NCBI GenBank assembly: GCA_025094145.1
Contig: JALLLS010000036.1
Span: 273,269 to 337,268 of the forward strand
Reading direction: 5' to 3'
Length of the DNA stretch: 64,000 nt
From: Spinellus fusiger
Taxonomy: Eukaryota > Mucoromycota > Mucoromycetes > Mucorales > Phycomycetaceae
Positions 35,875-47,132 of the stretch are shown here, piece after piece. The notes beneath the pieces were generated by a model. The model was given only the letters and a program-made list of their open reading frames with translations. It was not told the DNA's origin and made no database searches. Made by a program: the position numbers and the translations under genes. The stretch's first letter is position 1, and the number at the start of each line of letters is the position of its first letter.

Positions 35875-38800
35875 TACACACCAGGAGAATTTTCTGGCCT
35901 TTAAGCGATGATATCTTCGCTTTTTAAAACTGAAAATATTTTGCCCTTTTATGGAACTGTGTTTAAAAAGAAAGGTTTGCGGATATCAAAAATAACATTT
36001 CCTTTTGTGAAATATCTCAATATCAAATTGTACTATCAATAAAAATATTGTTTATAAACAAAATTGTTAATGGATAAAACTGTTTATTATAATAATATAG
36101 CTAATAATACTGTAGCTAATAATATACTATTACTATAGCTACTGCTGTTCTAGGTATATTCCTTCATAGCAATAGAATCTATACCCTAAAAGTCTTATGC
36201 TTTAATATTGGAAGATAGATAACTATGCTCAGGAGTATACCCTAGACAGCCTAGACCGTATAGAAGGAAGAAGACCACCTAAGACTGACTTGAGAAGAGA
36301 CTTGACCTATCTAATAACAGAAGAGTGTATTAGTGATAGTTCAATCAAGAGAGATAGTATGCTTACCTTGTATTTAATACTTGTCTTGAGAATAATAAGC
36401 CATGTTTTATCTATTAGAAGAGTCAGTACTATGTCTTGTATATTGCAATGAGCTCAGACCCAGATGATGACACTGCTTACCTTTTATCTCAAAAATAGCT
36501 TTTGGTAATGTCTATCACCTCCTTCTATTGTTTTTCTTTGTTAATAACCACACATTACCTTGCTTATTTATGCTCATCTTGACGAGTAATTAAGTATCAA
36601 ATATTATGGGCAGTGTGAAAAACAACAAAAGAATAACAGACAAAAGAATAAGAAAATATTTTGATTTTGGTGACGTATCACTTTAGCCTCCACTTTCCAA
36701 TAATTTATTAAGTCAAAACTCATAAGTCAAACAGCTCACTCTCTTTCCAATTTTTATTTCGAAATCTTTCTTAACATGTCTTTCACTACCATCAGATTCA
36801 AGAAGAATGAAATTCCCACCTGCACTGTCTGCCAAAAAACATTTAAGACCAAGGGAAATCTGAAATCACACTCTTCTATTCACAACATGTAAGGATAATC
36901 TCAAAGAGTCATGTTGCTCATTCTCTACCATGAATAGTTCCATGGCCGAATCTTCTTATAGTTATCTATCATAGAAATAGAGGCATAGAATAATAAGAAC
37001 CAAACTCATCATGCTTTATTGCTATTGTTCACAGACCTCTCCCCGCCATCACCACAGTCTTCCGTGTAGAAGAGGAAGGTGATGATGACCAGGAGTTTGT
37101 TGTTGAAGATGAGGAAGTTCTTGAAGAAGAACCTCTTTGGGTTACCAGGGAAGATGATTTCGACAGCAGCAACAACACCTTTGAGGAGGCTGCCTCTGTA
37201 GATGATATCTTCCCATTCTCGACAAGGCTGGAGATGATCATGCATCGTTTCTTTACTGAAAATGAGGAACGTATCTCGAGAAGATTTGCAGGGGAGATCA
37301 TCACCTTGTGCAAAGATGTAAGAGAGGCTTGTCTTGCCAATCTTCAGGAGAAAGTTCCTGCTTTAAACAGGGTTCTTAACCTCGAGAAGAGGGTGAGAAG
37401 CCATGTCCCCAAGTTCCCCACCACCACCCATAATGTTACAGTGGCTGAAACCTGCAAAGGCTTGCCCACCACCACCACCATCCACCAGCTCTCTATGAAC
37501 AAGCCTTCTGAGCATTTGAGGCTCCTCACCGCCAACCCCCTCAAGACAAAGATGCTCTCTGCCCTGTCAGACAGAACTCCAAATCAACGAGTTTCTGTTA
37601 CTCAGGGAGAGAAATGGAGAACCCACCCCCTCTTTCAACACCCCATGGTGACTGTCACCATCAATGGTACTTCTGTTGATCTCTGGGTTGGAGATTTAGT
37701 GTGCGTCTCTCCTAGTGGAACAACAGCAACAGCAACAACCTACAAGCTTGCCTCTTTCTTCACTTTATGTGATAGACTGATGGCTGAGGCTTACGAAGAG
37801 GCAACTGGTTTCTCTCTTGGCAGCACTGTAATACTAGATATTGTAAAAGATATCCAACTTCCTTCTCACTCCCACACCAACTCTACCACCCACCATCCTC
37901 TCAAGAAATCCGCCATCAATTCCAACAGACAGTTCATGCCAGTCAAGGTTGTGCCTATGAACTTGTTTTCGGACGACACAAGTGGCAATACCACGAAAAA
38001 GTGGAACAAGTTTGAGAGTTGGGTGCTGTCCCCCGCTGCTATGCCCTTCAAAGAGCAGAATAGGGTTGAGAACATGTTCTTTCTCTGCACCAGTAACAAG
38101 CTTTCAGCAGTTGAAATGCTTCCTGACATTGTAAAAGACCTCAAGGCGTTGGAGAGAGGCATGGTGATGTTTGATGTGGAGTTTGGAGTCTGTTTTTGTT
38201 GTTGGTGTACTTCACCTCATCATGGCAGACAATCCCATGCATGCGGCGATTGTATGTAGTCTTAGTCCCAAGGCTAGGCTCCCGTGTAGAAAGTGTTTAT
38301 GGAGAAACGAAGGTGAAAGAGCAGTAGTGGATGGTGCCCCTGCAAGAAGAAGAGAGGAGTTGGTAGAGATTTGCCGACATTGTGAAAACAACCCTAACAA
38401 CGCCAGCCTAAGAAGTGACCCCAGCACTGGCTTCAAGCTAACTGGTGGTGAAGCACTTTTATCTCTTGAGTCGTGGGATCCCTACAAGGATTGCCCTGTG
38501 GAGAGACTCCACACTATCCTCCTCGGTGTCGCCAAGAGTCTTGTGATTGGCATGGTGCCGTTCTTCACCGAGAAAGAAACCAGGCACTTGGAAGAAAGCT
38601 TCTTCCAGTACAGTTCAAGAGCTTTCACAAGAAAGCACCGTACTCCTTTCCGCCGTTGTGGCTCTTATCTCGGAAGAGACTTTAAAATAATTGTGCAGCA
38701 AATGCCTATTATTTTGAATCTCTTGATCCAAAATAACCTCATCGTCGTCACCAATGAGAAAACAATCATACTTGATTGTTTTATAAAACTTGGTTCTCTT

Positions 38801-39990
38801 GTTTCTCTTCTTTATGTACAAAGAATCAAGCTCTCTCTGGATGTCTTTGTTTATAAGGTGAGGTGCGTCACGCAAGAGTTGGTCAGCGCAATCATCCAGT
38901 ACGATGCAACACCAGCTGTAAACAAGTCTGTGAAGAAGACGGTCATTGGTGGCACTCTCAAACTCCATCTCCTCAGCCATCTTTGTGAAGACATTTCTCG
39001 CTTTGCCTCGCCTATTTATTTTGAAACAGAAAGAAGCGAGCAATTCAATAAGTTCATTCGTGAACGAATTATCTTCACCAACAGACGCTTGCCCTCTCGA
39101 GATGTTGCCATTTCTTTTGGAAAAAAGTACATGTCAGTACACATTTTCCAAGGTGGGTATTGGCAGGTACCAGGCTATAGTGGTCTTCTCACTGCTGGAG
39201 CTGAGGTGAAGCTGCTTCAACAGTCTCGTCCCCTCACCATTTCCCGTGAGTTAGTAGACAACAACAACAGCTCAAAAAAAATTGTCGTTGGTCTGGCTGG
39301 TCTTTTCTCCTTTTTTTCTGGTGCTCAACCCGTCTTTGGTAAGGTTATTGCCACTGATATAAAGAAAAACACTGCCACCATCCTTTCTTTCAACTTCCAA
39401 CTTGCCTCTGACAAAACTCCATCTACCCACCCACAATATCTTACATTGGCTGTAGAAAGCCCCAACTCTCACACTATTTTTTCCTTGGGTCAAAAGGATA
39501 GCATTGGAAACAATGTTGTCTTGCCCTTGAGCACCACTGTTGAGGTAGAGCTTGAAGATGTTGTTGTTGAAGAGATAGTTGACATTCAGTCAATAAATAA
39601 ATACACTGTTCTTAATATAAGCAAGTTTGGCTTTCTCTTTTGAACAATGACCACTAGAGTTAATTCTGTGTGTTCTATAATACATCTTTCTTAAGCAGTG
39701 TCATGCTGCAAATACTATGGGCTTAAGGATAACATATTATGTTAAACAATAAATGCAATGACTGGGTTGTAATTTTGGGGTGATTCTTGTTCTATTTCTT
39801 GTCTTTACAGCCAATTCTATACTTTTTAATTACAAAGTCAGTAGCTATTGCTAAAACAGGCAGGTAGAGTTTGAAATAGCTCATTTAGACAGCGAAAAAA
39901 TTTTTAAAACACACTAGCCAATCATAGGAGTATTTGCAATTTTATTCTCAGGATATTTTCTTATATATCCCAAAAATCTTTGGGTGTGTA
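35875..39990 (+). mobile_element. TIR DNA transposon with Plavaka-like transposase (copy 1)
   Basis: The left end TACACACCAGGAGAATTTTC (35875) and the right end (complement TACACACCCAAAGATTTTTG, ending 39990) are inverted. A second copy with the same ends lies at 52083-59331 in the opposite orientation. The two share about 550 bp of left subterminal sequence (35985-36660 with 53203-53764, inverted) and about 190 bp at the right end (39790-39990 with 52083-52275). Between the ends is a single transposase-like gene. Element boundaries follow the shared sequence and are accurate to a few bases. Confidence 0.8.
36776..39643 (+). pseudogene. C2H2 zinc-finger/Plavaka-like transposase with one frameshift
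   Basis: Exon 1 (36776-36888) encodes MSFTTIRFKKNEIPTCTVCQ continuing KTFKTKGNLKSHSSIH, a C2H2 finger. After an intron to 37034 the frame continues (PLPAITTVFRVEEEGDDDQE). It reads on through SWVLSPAAMPFKEQN and DLKALERGMVMFDVEFGVCF, where it shifts. In the next frame MADNPMHAAIVCSLSPKA and PCRKCLW follow, then a long body ending KYTVLNISKFGFLF (stop 39643). The ADNPMHA...CRKC block and the D-rich middle resemble Plavaka-type (CMC superfamily) fungal transposases. Removing one T from the T5 run at 38193-38197 restores the frame, so it is a one-base indel. Superfamily assignment is moderate; the coding character is clear. Confidence 0.72.
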
Positions 39991-40100
39991 CTTGCAAACC
40001 TTTGATTTTAAACACAGTTCCATAAAAGGGCAAAATATTTTTAGTTGTAAAAGGAAAGAAATATCCCCGCTTAAAGGTCAGAAAAATCTTTGGGTGTGTA
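39991..40100 (-). mobile_element. Inverted 5'-terminal fragment of the same TIR element
   Basis: Directly after the right end of copy 1, this 110-bp stretch is the complement of the element's left terminal region (compare 35875-35985 and 59214-59331), again ending GGTGTGTA. It is either a fragment of a third copy or a duplication created during aberrant transposition. Confidence 0.75.
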
Positions 40101-40282
40101 TAAAATAAAGGAGAGCCAAGCAGTTCGTCATAAAAAGCAGTACAAGGACAGGCTCACAGGATAAAGAGGCGCTCCTATTTGGCCCACCCGTCCATTTTCC
40201 TCTTTTCTTCTTTTTTTTTCTTTTTCTCTTCTTCTTCTCTAGGCAGTCCTCTTCATTACTGCGCTTGGCTATAAGCACTGTA
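40101..40282. other. HOOK gene upstream region
   Basis: A short gap between transposon sequence and the HOOK start, with a pyrimidine-rich tract (40198-40242) of the kind seen before several genes here. Any promoter must lie here or within the transposon end. Confidence 0.45.
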
Positions 40283-41309
40283 ATGTCTTTCTCTAGAATG
40301 GAAGCCACTATGGAAGATGCCTTTGTAGAGTGGGTAAGTCGAGACCTGCTTACAAGAGAAAAAGAAAAGGACTCATCTTCCTGGGCTGTTCTAGATAAAC
40401 ACATTTGAGTGCAAATCAAACCCTATTGATACTGTGGTTGAATTAGCAGACGGCATCATTCTCTCCCAAGTCCTTGCTGACATGTAAAATAGAAAGAAAA
40501 AAGAAAAACACCCCCTCTAGACGTCTACTTATTTGTTTCTTAGCGACACCAAGTGGTTCAAACAAATCACACCCACAGAGACAGCCAGCAACTGGGTTGT
40601 ACGCTTTAATAACCAGAAAAAGATCCACAAGCTCATCACTCGCTACTTTGAAGAGATTCTTGGTCAGGACCCTGAACACCTTCCACCCGTCAATCTCTCT
40701 GCTATTGCTAAAGATGCGGATCTCCATGAAATCCTACTTGTCTGCCAGTTTGTCATTGCAATTGCTGTGCAGTCAGACAATAACCGAATCTACATTGAAA
40801 TGATCCAGAGTCTTTCTCAAAAGAGCCAACATGCTCTGATGGTGTCCATTGAACAAGTGATGAGTCATTTTAACGATTCAGAACAACCCACCTCCCGACT
40901 CTCCCATGTCTCGGGAGTATCACATAAGAGCATGGAAATTCATGATTTACCCTATCGTTATCAGGCAGAATTCGACAGGGTGTTGGATGAGAAGAAACAC
41001 TATGAGACATCCCATACACAATTATTAGCAGAATACGATGGATTAAGAGATCGTTTAGTAAGTGAATGTCTAGACAATAATAATAAAAAAAAGAAAAAAG
41101 GGTGAAGTATTCATACACCCCACTCTACTCTGCTCTACAACAGAACACAGTCATGGATGAAAAGGAGGACTTGAAGAATAGACTGAGAGACATGGACGAG
41201 GCGATTCATCAATCCAACAGTACAGGGAAAACAGATTTCTTGATGCGTACAGAAATAGAACACCTGAAGCAGGATCTGTAAGTGTAGGAGACTCTCTCAA
41301 TAATACGCC

Positions 41310-41340
<31 letters not shown>

Positions 41341-43784
41341 CTATATGCATTGGAAGATGAAAGAAAGAAAGAAAAAAAAACTCATTCAATGGAGTTGTGT
41401 AGAGAGAGAAGCGAGGATAGACGGCATGAAGTCGATAGTCAATTGGAGAAACACGTGTCAGCTATCCATGAATTGAAACGAAAGGTGAGGAGGGAGTCGG
41501 CTAGGACACTAAGAAAGGGGGGAAATAGCAAAAGAGTCTACCCATCATAGTCTATGGAGGAAGACAGGAGAACCCTGGGCGTAGTGTATGTGACCAGTAC
41601 TGATGCTTCCTGCTGTGTAGGTGGAGGAACTCACAACCAAAGCAGAAGAAGCCTCTGGACTGAGAGAGCAGTTGGAAGAGTATCGTCATACTACTGAACG
41701 TGTGCAAAAGATGGAAAATACACTTGAGAAATACAAGCGAAAAGTAGAAGAAATGTCCGAATTAAAGCGACAGATCAAGGTAAGAAAGGAAAAGAAGACT
41801 GCCACACCGGGAGGGTGGTATGAAGGTGGTGAGTCTCAGTGGACTCTATCCTAGGCCCTGGAGGATCAAAACACCAGTCTGTTGGAACGCAGTCATCAAG
41901 TGGAAGATGAATACCGCAAAGTGTTGGCCTTCAAAACACTTATGGACTCTTATAAAGAGCAAGTTCATCAATTGGAAATGGGCAACCGAGAAATCCTGAA
42001 AGAGAAGACTCGACTTGACACTGAATTAAGAGGACTCTCAGAGACATGTACCTATCTTGAGAATGACAGAGACAGGGCCATTGAACAAGTACAATTGCTG
42101 GAAGAACACATCAAAGAAATGGAATTCAGCGGTAAGTTTTATAGAACGAAAATACCACTGGAGAGAAATAAATATATAAAAAGAGAGAGAAAGAGAAAGA
42201 GAAAGAAAGAAAGAAAGAATCATAATAACAATAATAAACATAAACAAATCACACCTACCTCTCTACACATCCCTGCCTCTGCCATTGCCTTTGTCTTCAT
42301 CTATTGATCGATCAATGGTTGTATATAGGTCAGCCTATGGACAAGATTCTTAGTCATCGTGCGAGTGTTGTCATTGATGAAGGTCTTGATAGTGAACACA
42401 ACACAATGGAAGAGAATGTAAAAAAGTCCAATATCACTGAACTGTAAGTACCATTGCCCACTGCTTATGATCTCACTCTCGCTCTTTGTGTGTATTAGAC
42501 GCCTGACAATAGCACGACTTCAACGTCAAATCAAAGAGATGGACGATAATAAACCCACTACTCTGGATCAAGTCAAGCTAACAGAGTTCAAGGCCATTGA
42601 GCAAGCCAAGAAACAGCTTGAAGTGGTAGGTGTCTTGAGTCTATATATATATAGAGAGAGAGAGAGAAACTTGAATCCCATATGTACCTGTTTCTTTTCT
42701 CTCTTTTTTAATAGACATTCACGACGGTGCTGAATGAGCGCGATCAACTACGCCAAGAATTAGCTCAGATCCGCAACGGTATTCCTGATTCTTTGCTCAA
42801 CCAAACCCAAACGATCATGGCCTTCCGATCTCGCATTCTGGATCTTGAGAAAGAAAGTACCTTTTTAAGAGAGAGTACCAGTCAATTAGAAACTACAGTG
42901 TTGGAAGGCACTCGCAGTGTTGCTAAAGATGGCACCAGTCTGCAGCAGTTTGAAATGGAGCAGACAAAGATCCAAGACCGATTGAATCGTTTGGAGGATA
43001 TCACAAAGATGCAACTACATGATATTAACCGTATGCTTGTGGAAGCTAATTATCTGAATGGTGTGAATAATCAGCCTGAAGAAGAGTTTTCTCGAGGAAG
43101 ACCTGGCATGAGCGAGTAAGTAAATGAAAAAGTGTTGGACAGTCTTGCCCCTACACTCCTCACCATTTGCCTATACGTTTTGTTCATAGTAAAGATCTTG
43201 AGATTATTAAAGAAGAAAATGCCAATCTTCAAATCCATGTTCTTCATCTTCAAGAAGAGATCAATGAAACTCAAGGAAAGATCCGTAAAGTGAGAGATGT
43301 AAGACCCAGCTCATACAAAATCAGCAATGATGATGTTTGTGTTGTACTCATGCTTAGATGATGTATTGTATGGACTTGTATTAGATGGTCAAGTTGTATA
43401 ACCAGCTCTTTCAAGAGATGACAGTGAGATTTGGAAGTGCCAATGGAAGAGACGAGAATGGGGGTCTGCTTGGACGTGCTCCTCGTACAAAAGAAGAAGA
43501 GCATGATTTGTTAAAGGTAGAAAAAAAAAGGAGGGAGGGAGGGGTACTTTTTGTGTTATATCTCTCTGCTTGGGCATTTACCTTTGACTTTCTCTTAGAA
43601 ACAAATCCATGATGTTCGACTTCAATCGAGAAGGGAACAGCAGCTGATTATCTCTGCTTGGTATGATTTGGCCCGTCGTCATCACCGCGACACCACCAGT
43701 CTCTCCAACCGCTCCACTCCTTCTTCTTGGCTTGGAAGACAACGAAAGATTCTGGATGGACAGCTTAGACAACGCCTGTGCTAA
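40283..43784 (+). CDS. HOK1: HOOK-family dynein/kinesin-3 cargo adaptor
   Basis: Cytoplasmic adaptor linking early endosomes to motors in fungi. The N-terminal HOOK domain is assembled from exon 1 (40283-40333, MSFSRMEATMEDAFVEW), exon 2 (40395-40483, INTFECKSNP...VELADGIILSQVLADI) and exon 3 from 40544 (DTKWFKQITPTETASNWVVR...YFEEILGQDPEHLPPVNLSA). The rest, about 40960-43600, is a long predicted coiled coil over many exons (for example LREQLEEYRHTTERVQKMEN and LMDSYKEQVHQLEMGNREI). The final exon reads KQIHDVRLQSRREQQLIISA then WYDLARRHHRD and ends LRQRLC at 43784, resembling the cargo-binding C-terminus of hook proteins. Length and domain order fit the family. Exons between 41100 and 43600 are small, and not every border was resolved. 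Confidence 0.88.
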
Positions 43785-43974
43785 TGTCTCTTTCTTTCTC
43801 TCCTTCTTCTTCTTTCTCTTCTTTCGTATACAAACACCCACTCACACTCTCACTCATACTCTTCTCCCTGACTAACTTTAGTACATTCTGAAGATTCCAC
43901 TTTTACATATTTATTATAAATTAAAAAGAAAAAAAAAAGAAAAAAAAAGAGACCCCACCCACAGATACATCCTG

Positions 43975-44769
43975 TTATCTTGATTTTAACCAACAAGTGA
44001 TTTTCTCAAACTTATTCGTATGAGACTTCTCCTGCTTCACTCTCTTGGTATGTAACCAGCTTTTAAACGACATTTTGGGCGTCTCCAGACCTTCAAACGA
44101 ACCTACAGGACTCCTATTCGCTGATAGATGACTCTTTCTTGAACCACTGCAGGGTGTTTGTGGCACAGAGAAGGGTGGACCTGTACTGATACTCTGTTGC
44201 ATTCTACTACTTGCACTTCCTACTGTCCAACTCGTATTACTAAAGCTCGACTGGGTAGGCAATGACATAAACCCCATGGAATCCCCCAGACGGGCCGATG
44301 CTGTTCTTGTAGATCCATGATGAAAAGCACAGGAGCCTTTGAGTTTAAGAATCTCACTCATGCCATACAGTGCTACAGTGGTGACATGGGATTTAGCAGT
44401 AGGGTCTAGAAGAGGCAGGCAGCGCAATAGGGTGCACCAGTGAGCGTATTGTCGTTCCAAGGGATCAATGGACTTGCTTTGAAAGGGTTTGATAGGGTCA
44501 AGCCATGGGACATGCGTGGCAGGAACAACGTGTGGAGTGACTATGGGTGGAGAGCATTGGCATGGGAGGCATGGGAGGGTGCGTAAAGAGTCGAGTAGAG
44601 TGGCGTATTCTATAGGAACACGGGTGGCCCAAGGATCCATGCCTTGAGACAGTGGGTTGGAGGCATGGATGTGGCTGTCAAGGGTATCAATGTGAACTGC
44701 TAGTTTGTTGACAAGTTGGACAAGATCGTCCATTGTGTTTTGACCTTTTTCTTGGTCCGGTCTAGACAT
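43975..44769 (-). CDS. Unknown protein, 264 aa, single exon
   Basis: An uninterrupted frame starting MSRPDQEKGQNTMDDLVQLV. The first 40 residues form a short amphipathic, possibly coiled segment (LVQLVNKLAVHIDTLDSHI). A Cys/Pro-rich part (LPCLPCQCSPPIVTP) is followed by a helical stretch (ERQYAHWCTLLRCLPLLDPT) and a Ser-rich tail with basic C-terminus. No known family recognised. It is convergent with the HOOK gene, 190 bp apart. Codon use and length support a real gene. Confidence 0.7.
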   Translation of the reverse strand: MSRPDQEKGQNTMDDLVQLVNKLAVHIDTLDSHIHASNPLSQGMDPWATRVPIEYATLLDSLRTLPCLPCQCSPPIVTPHVVPATHVPWLDPIKPFQSKSIDPLERQYAHWCTLLRCLPLLDPTAKSHVTTVALYGMSEILKLKGSCAFHHGSTRTASARLGDSMGFMSLPTQSSFSNTSWTVGSASSRMQQSISTGPPFSVPQTPCSGSRKSHLSANRSPVGSFEGLETPKMSFKSWLHTKRVKQEKSHTNKFEKITCWLKSR

Positions 44770-47132
44770 GAAAATGGGATGGTGGTGGAATAAAACTTAA
44801 AATGAAGAATAATGGTGATCAATAGTTATGACAAGGCAAGTCTGTTTATATAGGTGTGTTTATGTACATCTACATATAACTATAAATATAAATATAAATA
44901 TAAGAAGAAGAAAAAAACAGAGAGTATAATGAGATAATGAATAGGAAAATGAGTGAAAAAAAAAACTAACATTCCTTAGAGTCTTTTTTGGATTAAGCAA
45001 TCCTGCGTTCTTTTGATTAGTATTGTTTTGAGGAATAGTGAATATAAATAAAGACTTTTTGTATTCTTTTCATTCTCTTTTCTATATGCATTGGATCATC
45101 TCTGTCTTTTGACTTGCTTTCAATAGATTTACAGCGCACTCTATATACAAAATGTGAAAGAATGGTAGGAATAAGGAATTAGGAATAATTGAATTGTTGA
45201 AATTTCCACTTTATAAGGACAGTCGGGAATAAGTGGCAGGCCATACTCAAATAAAGTCTGTTTTATTTGTTAGTTCTTCTTTTAGACAGTAACCTACTGG
45301 TAATCAAAGAATTCGTGTGCTTGGTATAGCTGTTACAGTGATAGATCGACGGATTCTTTAATTGGAGATGAGAATTAAAAAAAATAAAAATAAATAAAGG
45401 GAAATCATAGAGCATAGGATAATACTATAGTAAACAGTGTTTATAAAAATTGAACCTACATTAGTGTCTCTCTTGGCTTCTATTTTATAGGAACTTTCTC
45501 ATTTCATTAGTATAATAGTTAAAGGCTATCACAGCGATCAAATTTTGAATAAAAGAGTATATTTTTCCATCATGAATATACTTATATAACAATATATATA
45601 TCTTAGCATGTCCATCATCCTGGGAGTGAAATGATTTCCATGGTGGGTTACTTTTGAATGTGTATTCATACACATAAGAATAACATATTTAGGCGTGCTA
45701 CCCAAGTTTATATAATAATAATATGTATATCGCTTCAACATTGGGGATCTAAAGGATAGATCCATCTATAGACTATATAATAGAGTTCTCTTCATTTGTA
45801 TCCCTCATCTTACCACTGTGTTCATCAGGAACTACTATTTTCAAAATATTAAACTGGTATTAACTGTAAATAGACATGAATATCAGAAAACATAAATAAT
45901 AAATAATCTTAATGTCTAAGAAATATACAGTGGCGGAAATAGCCTATGAACAAAAAGATCAATAGAGTCTAGTAACATGAATAGATTGAGGGTTTCTAGT
46001 CATCTTCTCTCTCCATTAAAGGGAATGGAACCCCCCCTCTAATCGTTGTACACATCTTAACAGGCTATTCTGCCCATAGCTATCATATAAACAACCGAGC
46101 AATATAGCAATAGTAAATAGATTCCTATTTAAGAATATTATTAGTTTCTTTTATACCAAGAAAAATGACCGTTATTTTACAAAATTACTACAAAGTACAT
46201 ATCACTGGTTGCATAACACCCGATCGTGTTACATGTTTTATGTTATTTGCTCACATAGAACTATGTGTCACTCTACGTGTTGCATAATACAATATGTAGA
46301 ATGAGTACATAATCACATAATCCTATAAGTAAAATACTTAAAATACTTAAACGAATCTATGTCTGTACATCTATAGAGTACCTATAACGTATAAGTGTAA
46401 TAAAAAAGAACCCAATAATTCTAAAATTCATTTATATTTATATTTGTAATATATCTACATTAAAACAGGAAATAACACATTAGAATCTATATGTTAATCC
46501 CTCTATAACGTGAGAGACTTGAGTAACAGTACTGCTAAAATCAACAGATGGCTGGAGCGTTAGTAAGAGAGAAAAGAAAGCATAGTGAGCCGATGGTAAG
46601 ACAAAAGAGGGTTTAAATAAGTCATCATTATTGGCTTCTTTCTCAGAATAGGTTGCACTGAGAGATACGGATTGAATAGGTGGGTACAGTAACATTACTC
46701 CATTCTTCTGCAGTGTAACTTTTCTCAATCTATTGCATTTATGTCTTGTCATTAATTCATGTAAACTTTTGTCATTTCCATACTATCATACCCTTTTCTC
46801 TATCTTTTCATGATAGACTCGGTGTATAAGAATAACCGAACCCTATTGGTATGCTATTGCTTTAGAGGTATAGGAAGAAGTGTCATATTTTATCGTACCA
46901 TGTATATGTTTATGAAATAAAATAAAATAAAGAAATAGAACTGCTAATCTAATATGAAATATAATACATAGTGGTAATTTTTTTTCTTTATTCTTGTCTC
47001 TCTTGTGTTTATTAGATTCACATTCAACTGTAACAACCAGTACTAGATTAAATGTAAGAAAGAATAAAACAGATCTATCTATCTATCTATCTATCTATAA
47101 GAGATACACTCAAGTATGCTCTAGGAATCCAG
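44770..47132. other. Intergenic AT-rich region
   Basis: Long AT-rich gap. A minus-strand frame at 46480-46752 (90 aa) lacks recognisable motifs and its neighbours suggest non-coding sequence. A (CTAT)n tract lies at 47073-47096. No RNA gene seen. Confidence 0.45.

Noticed and set aside
46480..46752. 90-aa minus-strand frame
   Set aside because: No motif, no splicing partners and an AT-rich surrounding; insufficient evidence for a gene.
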